NCBI GenBank assembly: GCA_016839875.1
Contig: JAEOTK010000128.1
Coordinates: 1-31,781 of the forward strand
DNA length: 31,781 bases
Direction: 5' to 3'
DNA from: Candidatus Heimdallarchaeota archaeon
Lineage (GTDB): Archaea > Asgardarchaeota > Heimdallarchaeia > Heimdallarchaeales > Heimdallarchaeaceae
The notes below the pieces were generated by a model. That model saw only the letters and a program-made list of their open reading frames with translations. It had not been told where the DNA came from and did not search any database. The position numbers and the translations under genes were made by a program. This document shows positions 1 to 5,634 of this stretch, piece by piece (the stretch's first letter is position 1; the number at the start of each line of letters is the position of its first letter).

Positions 1-2
1 GC

Positions 3-110
3 ATATATTTTGAAAATCATTTTCCAAGCCAAATTCAACACCCTAATTCCTCTTCACCTACTTATCTAGCAATTCATATAAAAAGAGAAGAAATACTTCT
101 TCTTGCTTAA
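3..110 (+). CDS. possible C-terminal tail of an upstream gene (truncated by window edge)
   Basis: One plus-strand frame is open from the window edge to a TAA at 108-110 (about 35 codons, ending IKREEILLLA). A second frame is also open, for 22 codons to a TAG at 67-69, so the assignment is ambiguous. No domain can be recognised in so short a piece. It is listed only because a gene must end somewhere before the eS30 promoter. It may equally be noncoding. Confidence 0.25.
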   Translation: MYFENHFPSQIQHPNSSSPTYLAIHIKREEILLLA

Positions 111-173
111 ATATGGATTTACCTTGTGAATTAGCTTCTTTGAGCAAAAATATCCAGAACCAAAAACTATAAG

Positions 174-218
174 TTTTTAAACACTCTATTATCATCTGAA
201 TTAGATTAAAAAGGTGAT
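174..218 (+). promoter_or_regulatory. promoter and ribosome binding site of the eS30 gene
   Basis: A TATA-like TTTTTAAAC lies at 174-182, about 40 bases before the start codon. A strong Shine-Dalgarno AAGGTGAT lies at 211-218, three bases before the ATG at 222. The arrangement predicts a short 5' leader of about 15-20 nt. Confidence 0.5.
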
Positions 219-221
219 TCT

Positions 222-404
222 ATGGGTCACGGTTCGCTACAAAAAGCCGGTAAAGTTAGAAAACAAACCCCAAAGGTTGAAGGAAAAGAGAGACACAGCC
301 CTATTCCAAGAAAGGGATTGAGAAATAAATATGTTAAAAGAATTATTTTAGGCAGATTCTCAGGACAACCTTCTAGTATGGGTGCTAAACGTAGATCAAG
401 ATAA
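222..404 (+). CDS. rps30e: small ribosomal subunit protein eS30
   Basis: A 60-residue, strongly basic protein of the small ribosomal subunit (S30e family), present in eukaryotes and many archaea but not bacteria. The family signature is clear: the N-terminal MGHGSLQKAGKVRKQTPKV block (eukaryotic form HGSLARAGKVRGQTPKV), followed by a basic tail ending GAKRRSR. The length matches archaeal and mature eukaryotic S30. The ATG at 222 follows an excellent ribosome binding site. The Elp3 gene follows immediately, so both may lie on one transcript. In eukaryotes S30 is made as a ubiquitin-like (Fubi) fusion; there is no fusion here. Confidence 0.93.
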   Translation: MGHGSLQKAGKVRKQTPKVEGKERHSPIPRKGLRNKYVKRIILGRFSGQPSSMGAKRRSR

Positions 405-438
405 TCTTTTTTCAAATTTATTTAGAAAAGTTTTTCCT

Positions 439-2031
439 ATGAAAGATAGAAATGATGCTATTCTAGAGATTAAGAATGAGCTACTTATTAGGAAACTTTC
501 TACAAAAAATGAGCTTGATAAGTTAAAGAGGGAGATTTCTAAGAAATTCAAGTTAAAGGATTTTCCCAAAAATAGTGAAATACTCGCTTTATGCACAGAT
601 GAGGAAAAAGAGATATTACTTCCAATTCTGATGATTCGAAAAGTTCGCACTCTATCAGGCGTTGCAATTGTAGCAGTAATGACTCGTCCATGGGAATGCC
701 CTCATGGTAAATGCATTATGTGTCCTGGGGGGCCAGAAGTAGAAAAACCTCAAAGCTACACTGGATATGAACCAACATCCATGAGAGGAATAAGAAATGA
801 TTATGATCCTTATCTTCAAGTCCGAGATAGGATAAAACAACTTAATGCAATTGGGCATTCAACAGAAAAAATAGATGCTATTATAATGGGAGGAACTTTT
901 ACGAATCAACCTTTAAAATACCAGAAGTGGTTCATTCAGAGAATGTTTGATGCATTTAATGAAAAGGATACTTCTTCAATAGAAGAAGCTCACAAGTTAA
1001 ATGAGACTGCAACTCATAGGTGTGTAGGTTTGACTGCGGAAACCAGACCTGATCAAGTGAATCATGAAAAAATAGACCATTTAGTTGAATATGGAGTAAC
1101 AAGACTTGAATTAGGAGTTCAAACAGTTTTTGATGATGTTCTAGAAAAAATAGAGAGAGGACATGGCGCAGCAGAAACAGTGGAAGCTTTTCAATTTGCA
1201 AAAGATTCAGGATTAAAGATAACAGCTCACATGATGCCAGGATTACCAGGCTCAACCATTGAGCGAGATATTGAATCTTTCAAGATTTTATTCGAAGATT
1301 CTAACTATAAACCAGATGAGATTAAAATTTATCCAACTATGGTCATTCCAAATACTAAATTGTATGATGACTACAAGGAAGGGAGATATGAAGCCCTCAC
1401 AAATGAAGTAGCAGCAAAATTAATCGCTAAGATTAAGGAATTTGTACCTCCTTATGTTAGAATAAAGAGAGTATTGCGAGATATTCCTGCTCATCAAATA
1501 GCTGCGGGTCCAAACAAAAGCGATTTGAGACTTGATATTCAAAGGATATTGAAGGAAGAAGGAAAGAAATGCAGCTGTATTCGGTGCAGAGAAGTTGGTC
1601 ATTTTCTGTATAAAGAAGAAGGAGAGATTAGTCCTTCCTCAATACAATTAGTTCACAGAACCTATGAAGCCAGCAATGGTGTAGAGCATTTTCTCTCTTA
1701 TGAAGATACAAAAAATGATGTACTTATAGGATTCTTGAGATTAAGAGAAATAAGTGATAATATCATTAGACCCGAATTCAGAGAAAAACAAACAATTGTT
1801 GTGAGGGAATTACACATATATGGAGAATCTTTGGCTATAACCTCTTCAACAAAACATGATTTACAATGGCAACATAGAGGTTATGGGAAATTATTGCTTT
1901 CTAAAGCTGAAGATATTGGTCGCGAAAAGGGATTTGAGAAGATATCAGTCATATCTGGCATTGGAGTAAGAGAATACTATCAAAATCAAGGTTATAATTT
2001 AGATGGTCCTTATATGTCAAAGGATCTCTGA
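439..2031 (+). CDS. elp3: Elp3 tRNA uridine acetyltransferase (radical SAM + GNAT)
   Basis: Elp3 modifies wobble U34 of tRNA (carboxymethyl-type side chain) using SAM and acetyl-CoA; in archaea it acts without the other Elongator subunits. With the ATG at 439 the protein has 530 residues, normal for archaeal Elp3. A radical SAM cluster CPHGKCIMC (C87, C92, C95) is followed by the TIM-barrel core (MGGTFTN, TAETRPD, MMPGLPG). A cysteine pair CSCIRC lies in the middle. The C-terminal GNAT domain has the acetyl-CoA loop QHRGYGKLLL and the terminal YYQNQGY. A GTG at 382 would add 19 residues and overlap the eS30 gene by 23 bases. I prefer 439 because it is an ATG clear of eS30, but neither start has a good ribosome binding site. 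Confidence 0.94.
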   Translation: MKDRNDAILEIKNELLIRKLSTKNELDKLKREISKKFKLKDFPKNSEILALCTDEEKEILLPILMIRKVRTLSGVAIVAVMTRPWECPHGKCIMCPGGPEVEKPQSYTGYEPTSMRGIRNDYDPYLQVRDRIKQLNAIGHSTEKIDAIIMGGTFTNQPLKYQKWFIQRMFDAFNEKDTSSIEEAHKLNETATHRCVGLTAETRPDQVNHEKIDHLVEYGVTRLELGVQTVFDDVLEKIERGHGAAETVEAFQFAKDSGLKITAHMMPGLPGSTIERDIESFKILFEDSNYKPDEIKIYPTMVIPNTKLYDDYKEGRYEALTNEVAAKLIAKIKEFVPPYVRIKRVLRDIPAHQIAAGPNKSDLRLDIQRILKEEGKKCSCIRCREVGHFLYKEEGEISPSSIQLVHRTYEASNGVEHFLSYEDTKNDVLIGFLRLREISDNIIRPEFREKQTIVVRELHIYGESLAITSSTKHDLQWQHRGYGKLLLSKAEDIGREKGFEKISVISGIGVREYYQNQGYNLDGPYMSKDL

Positions 2032-2054
2032 TTAATTTTGTTTTAAAAGCTAAA

Positions 2055-2099
2055 CTTATATTACTTTGAGAAAGCATTTTTTTGAAAATCAATCCGGTG
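2055..2099 (+). promoter_or_regulatory. promoter and ribosome binding site of the HTH regulator
   Basis: A TATA-like ACTTATATTA lies at about 2054-2063 and GGTG at 2096-2099, six bases before the ATG at 2106. This supports a separate transcript from elp3 and decides the start at 2106 over the upstream TTG at 2082. Confidence 0.4.
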
Positions 2100-2105
2100 T
2101 TCAAA

Positions 2106-3140
2106 ATGTCTCAACAAAATCGAATATCAATCCTTCATGAGATAGAGCAGATTCTAAAGAATGCTGGATTTAGCATTGCAAGCTTGTCTTTAAGCAGTAA
2201 TGCCTGTTTTGATCTCATAGCAAAACGAAGAGATCAGTTAATCATCTTAAAAGTTGAGCCAAGTATAGATGACTTTGATAGAAACAAGTCTTATGAGCTC
2301 AAAAACATAGCCGGTTTTCTGAATGCTTCACCTGTTATCATTAGTAACAAGTTCTTGAATACTACTTCCTCAATAGATGGTGAAAAAGAGGTTGATTTCT
2401 GTGAATTGGAAGATGGATTGGTTCTGCTAAGATATGACATACCTGTAATCTGTACAGAAACATTCATGGAATTAATTTCCAAAGGAATGCCTCCATTAGT
2501 TTATCGCAGTAGTAGAGGAAGATACCTTGTACACATTAACCGTAAACTGCTTAGACAAGCGCGATTAGATAAAAACCTAAGTTATGCAGATTTAGCCCAT
2601 ATGGTGGGTGTATCTCGAAGAACAATCTATGAGTATGAACATTCAATAAATCCTCCTCCTGAAACAGCAGCAATGCTAGAGGAAGCTCTAGATTCTCCTT
2701 TAGCTGAAGGTATTCGTATATTTAATATCGATATTCGCCAAGAAGAAAATCCAAAGTACAGTATTGATAATATGTCTTCCTTCAAGGGGGATATTTCGAA
2801 AATTCTTCAAGACCTTGGTTTTCTCTCTCAATTTTGGACGAAATTATCGCCTTTTGATGCATTTGGAGTACACAAAAGCCAAGATGTTCATAGTGGATTG
2901 AATGTTTTAGTTTGCGTTGAAGAAAATAGAAATAAACAACTAATAGATAGGGTTTCATTAACTCAGAATATTGCTTCATTGACAAGAAGAAGAGCTATTA
3001 TGATTGTTGAAGAAGATACTGAGCATCCAGCAACACAATCAATACCTACTTTCACAATTGATGAATTAAATCAAATGAAAAAAGCATTTGATTTAGTAAA
3101 AGTGTGGGTGAAAAAGCATTCTGCTTTGAAAGAGAATTAA
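2106..3140 (+). CDS. archaeal HTH-type transcriptional regulator (N-terminal nuclease-like fold + Cro/CI HTH)
   Basis: A 344-residue protein matching the conserved archaeal family annotated as putative HTH-type transcriptional regulatory protein (HAMAP MF_00584 type, about 310-340 residues). The N-terminal 120 residues (CFDLIAKRRDQLIILKVEP) look like the alpha/beta domain of that family. A Cro/CI-type helix-turn-helix follows at about 149-197 (RLDKNLSYADLAHMVGVSRRTIYEYE). The C-terminal third again resembles an alpha/beta domain. The ATG at 2106 is chosen for its GGTG site. The regulated genes are unknown; the neighbours are elp3 upstream and the convergent flpA operon, whose stop is only 15 bases away. 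The family assignment is from recall of motifs. Confidence 0.8.
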   Translation: MSQQNRISILHEIEQILKNAGFSIASLSLSSNACFDLIAKRRDQLIILKVEPSIDDFDRNKSYELKNIAGFLNASPVIISNKFLNTTSSIDGEKEVDFCELEDGLVLLRYDIPVICTETFMELISKGMPPLVYRSSRGRYLVHINRKLLRQARLDKNLSYADLAHMVGVSRRTIYEYEHSINPPPETAAMLEEALDSPLAEGIRIFNIDIRQEENPKYSIDNMSSFKGDISKILQDLGFLSQFWTKLSPFDAFGVHKSQDVHSGLNVLVCVEENRNKQLIDRVSLTQNIASLTRRRAIMIVEEDTEHPATQSIPTFTIDELNQMKKAFDLVKVWVKKHSALKEN

Positions 3141-3155
3141 ATCTAGTTAAATTAC

Positions 3156-3851
3156 TTATGGTAATTGACCTACTATCATAACATGATCCTTTTCAAATGG
3201 TTCTAAATCAAGTACTTCACTTATTAACAATCCTTCTGCTTTGAGTTGTTCCTTTACTTCTTTGAAAATTATCTTTGGATCTTTGGTCACATCAATGCTT
3301 CTTGCTTTTACGGCGAGGAAAAAGTACCCTCCGCTTTTGAGATATGATTGAACATTGACATTAAGAATCTCTGCTTGAGTTGGTTGAGCAACATCTTCGT
3401 ATACTATATCTACATTGGAAACAAGAAAACTGTATTGTTCTGGGAACCTTGCATCTGCATGAATAGGGATTATATTTGTTCTTCTTTCAGAAACAGCTAT
3501 TAAGTCTCGTATTGAACGTGAAGAAAATTCTACTGCATATATTACTCCCTTATCACCTATAATGTCAGATATGTGAGAAACAGTTGTACCAGAGGCAGCT
3601 CCTAAGTACAATATTTTACTCCCTTCTGAAAAGGGGAAGTTTTTCATCTTCTTAAAAATCGAAGCTGCTAATTTGCTCTTAAATGGATCAAAAGTGCGAT
3701 ATTCTTTACCTTTGATATGTATTAGTCTCTCAGTATAGACTTTTTTACCAGGATTAGCATTAATCGTTGCTAATCTGGTATTGCCATCTTTTGTTCTTAT
3801 CCAGAATAGGTTTTGAAATTCATGATTCTGGATTTCGGACAGAGAGTTCAC
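3156..3851 (-). CDS. flpA: fibrillarin, C/D box RNA 2'-O-methyltransferase
   Basis: The catalytic subunit of archaeal C/D box RNPs, transferring methyl from SAM to ribose 2'-OH in rRNA and tRNA at sites chosen by guide RNAs. The protein has 231 residues, as usual for archaeal fibrillarin (no GAR domain). Visible blocks are the SAM motif LYLGAASGTT (81-90), VEFSSRS (E108), HADARFP (D132) and YEDVAQPTQ (D153). A catalytic Lys lies in FFLAVKARSID. The start is a GTG whose last two bases overlap the nop5 TGA (GTGA). The nop5 tail carries the ribosome binding site AGAAGG, so translation is probably coupled. It forms an operon with nop5 and the upstream winged-helix gene. Confidence 0.96.
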   Translation of the reverse strand: MNSLSEIQNHEFQNLFWIRTKDGNTRLATINANPGKKVYTERLIHIKGKEYRTFDPFKSKLAASIFKKMKNFPFSEGSKILYLGAASGTTVSHISDIIGDKGVIYAVEFSSRSIRDLIAVSERRTNIIPIHADARFPEQYSFLVSNVDIVYEDVAQPTQAEILNVNVQSYLKSGGYFFLAVKARSIDVTKDPKIIFKEVKEQLKAEGLLISEVLDLEPFEKDHVMIVGQLP

Positions 3852-5125
3852 CTTCTACGTTGATAAGATTTTTTTCCACCTTTCTTCTGATATTGAGGTC
3901 TTCTATCTCCTCTTCTATCTGGTCTTCTATCTCCTCTTTTTGGTGGAAATTGTGATCTGTCAATTGGAGGTTTTTTACCCTCAGGTGGTTCAGCATATTT
4001 TAATTTTATCTCTTCTATTTTCTTGTCAACTTCAGACTTCAGCTTGTCTCCTATAAACTCACCCTGAAAAGCATCAACTCTTGCTGCAATGGTTAACCTT
4101 CCTGCAATTGCACGGGCTATGTTTCCACGTTGCCACCATGAACAGCTGTGTAACTCTGGCATTTGATAGATGATCCCATGTTTTGGTGGTTTAGCTCCAG
4201 TCTTCAAAGCTCTGAAAAGTGCCTTTTCAGCTCCTAAAAGTTGAACTGTGCTTGCGGGTTTCATTGCTAATTCTCTTAAACCACCAGCTAAGGCTATCAT
4301 TCTAGCAGCTATTGCAGAACCAACCACTGCTTGCATGTTTGGAGCAATTCTACCAATCTCTCTTTCAATATATGCATCCAGTTTGTCTCTTTCTTCAAAT
4401 AGGAAAATAGTTTTTTGTGCAACATCTTGAAGAGGTAAAAGATCATTCTCCTCAAATTTAGCACCCATTGAAGATTTTGCTAACTGAACAATGTGTTTAC
4501 TTTTTTCATTAGAGAAACCAAAATGTTTGACTGCATCCTCAGTGAAATTCTCTCGAACACCTATATCAGTTATAATTTTACATAATGTAGGATTACTTTG
4601 GACTTCCTTGATAATCTCAGGAAAATGTACTCCATACCATTCTCTTATTCGAGAAGCAAAAAGATTGGTTGTTTTATCTATATCATCCATGGATAGAATC
4701 CCATGAACAACGTTCTTATCAATACGTTGAGAGGTATCAGTTACTCTCTGCTTAGATAAAGCGATACTAATTTCTTTTACTAAATTGGTATATTCAGCTT
4801 CATCCTTAACGTAGTTCTTTTCTACGAGTAATTGGGGAAGTTTTTCGACAAATTCTTGATAAAATTCTGATTTTGCATTTAATTCACATTTCTTTCCAAG
4901 AGCTCTAGTAAAACTCATGACTTCTAGACTGTTTGTTTCAAACTCATTAGAAATAATCTCTTTGAATACCTTTTCTAATTCATCAGATTTGTTGTTTTGA
5001 GACAAATTAAGAATTTTAGAAGCGATGGATTCTGTCTCTTTTGGATATGATTCAAATAAAATCAAAGCATTACTATCATCGAACACGAAGAATCCTGTTA
5101 CAGTTGAATAAATTTTAATCGACAT
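3848..5125 (-). CDS. nop5: Nop5 (Nop56/58), C/D box RNP core protein
   Basis: The scaffold of the C/D box RNP, bridging fibrillarin (N-terminal domain), a coiled coil and the L7Ae/K-turn RNA surface (Nop domain). The protein has 425 residues. The N-terminal domain spans about 1-115 and a helical coiled-coil region about 115-260. The Nop signature GGLRELAMKPASTVQLLGAEKALF (280-303, shown in part) is followed by SWWQRGNIARAIAGRLTIAARVDAF (329-353). The last 45 residues are a basic, proline-rich tail with the repeated unit RGDRRPDRRGDRRP ending in YQRRR, reminiscent of the charged tails of eukaryotic Nop56/58. It lies 70 bases downstream of the winged-helix gene and overlaps flpA by 4 bases. The ribosome binding site (AAGTG) is weak. 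Confidence 0.95.
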   Translation of the reverse strand: MSIKIYSTVTGFFVFDDSNALILFESYPKETESIASKILNLSQNNKSDELEKVFKEIISNEFETNSLEVMSFTRALGKKCELNAKSEFYQEFVEKLPQLLVEKNYVKDEAEYTNLVKEISIALSKQRVTDTSQRIDKNVVHGILSMDDIDKTTNLFASRIREWYGVHFPEIIKEVQSNPTLCKIITDIGVRENFTEDAVKHFGFSNEKSKHIVQLAKSSMGAKFEENDLLPLQDVAQKTIFLFEERDKLDAYIEREIGRIAPNMQAVVGSAIAARMIALAGGLRELAMKPASTVQLLGAEKALFRALKTGAKPPKHGIIYQMPELHSCSWWQRGNIARAIAGRLTIAARVDAFQGEFIGDKLKSEVDKKIEEIKLKYAEPPEGKKPPIDRSQFPPKRGDRRPDRRGDRRPQYQKKGGKKSYQRRR

Positions 5126-5195
5126 AGCACTTTCAAAAGAAAATGAAAAGTAAGAGATAAAAAAGATTTTGATGTTTAATTCAAAATCTTCAAAC

Positions 5196-5474
5196 TTATG
5201 CTGGTATAGGTTGTTCTACCCTTTTACTTGTAATTAAGTCTTTTAATGAGCTTTCCATTTCGGGATTTATTCCAATTAAAGATGATCTCATATCTTCAAA
5301 ATTTGCTCTATTAACTAAAATTGTTCTATCCAAGAGTTGTCTAACTGTATATCTAACTGCTCTTGGTTTGGTTTGCTTTAAACTTTCAATAATTTCCTTT
5401 TGAGTTAAAGCTCCTTTTTCTTCAAGTAATCCTAATACATCCAGTGATCCTTTTGGCAATCTTTCTCTTTTCAT
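5196..5474 (-). CDS. small winged-helix DNA-binding protein
   Basis: A 92-residue protein with a clear winged-helix/helix-turn-helix core. DVLGLLEEKGALTQKEIIE gives helices 1-2 (about 12-30), PRAVRYTVRQLLDRTILV the recognition helix and start of the wing (about 37-54), then a short acidic helix and a tail. I do not recognise a named family. It is the first gene of the apparent operon with nop5 and flpA. The DNA just upstream holds four TGTG...CACA repeats around its TATA box, which strongly suggests autoregulation and possibly control of the C/D RNP genes downstream. The start ATG at 5474 follows AAGTGGT; an overlapping out-of-frame ATG sits 4 bases upstream. Confidence 0.82.
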   Translation of the reverse strand: MKRERLPKGSLDVLGLLEEKGALTQKEIIESLKQTKPRAVRYTVRQLLDRTILVNRANFEDMRSSLIGINPEMESSLKDLITSKRVEQPIPA

Positions 5475-5500
5475 TCATACCACTTTTTTGGGAGTTTTGT

Positions 5501-5604
5501 GAGTGTGTTTCACAATCGCACACTCTATGTGTATCTACGTCACACACCTATTTAAGGATTTTCTGTGTAGCTACTCACACACGTGTGCTAACTACCTCAC
5601 AGTT
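5501..5604 (-). promoter_or_regulatory. operator array with TATA box upstream of the winged-helix/nop5/flpA operon
   Basis: Read on the gene strand, the 130 bases before the winged-helix gene hold four imperfect inverted repeats of the form TGTG-N8-11-CACA. In order they are TGTGAGGTAGTTAGCACA, TGTGAGTAGCTACACA, TGTGACGTAGATACACA and TGTGCGATTGTGAAACACA. A TATA-like CCTTAAATAG (plus-strand CTATTTAAGG, about 5548-5557) sits between the second and third, so bound protein would sit on both sides of the TATA box and over the start site. The regular spacing suggests cooperative binding. That the 92-residue winged-helix protein is the ligand is inference. Confidence 0.65.
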
Positions 5605-5634
5605 GAGAAAAATAAAAAAATGATAGAGAAAAAT

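Noticed and set aside
382..438. GTG-initiated N-terminal extension of Elp3 overlapping eS30
   Set aside because: No ribosome binding site and a poor, low-complexity extension; the ATG at 439 gives a normal-length protein. Kept only as an alternative start.
956..1255. Long antisense open frame inside elp3 (and similar ones inside other genes)
   Set aside because: These open frames lie opposite well-supported conserved genes, lack ribosome binding sites and encode leucine- and phenylalanine-rich low-complexity peptides, as expected from reverse reading of AT-rich coding DNA.
5501..5604. Short spaced repeats that might suggest a CRISPR-like array
   Set aside because: The units are imperfect inverted repeats of 16-19 bases separated by only 3-25 bases, surround a TATA box and have no cas genes nearby; operators fit far better.
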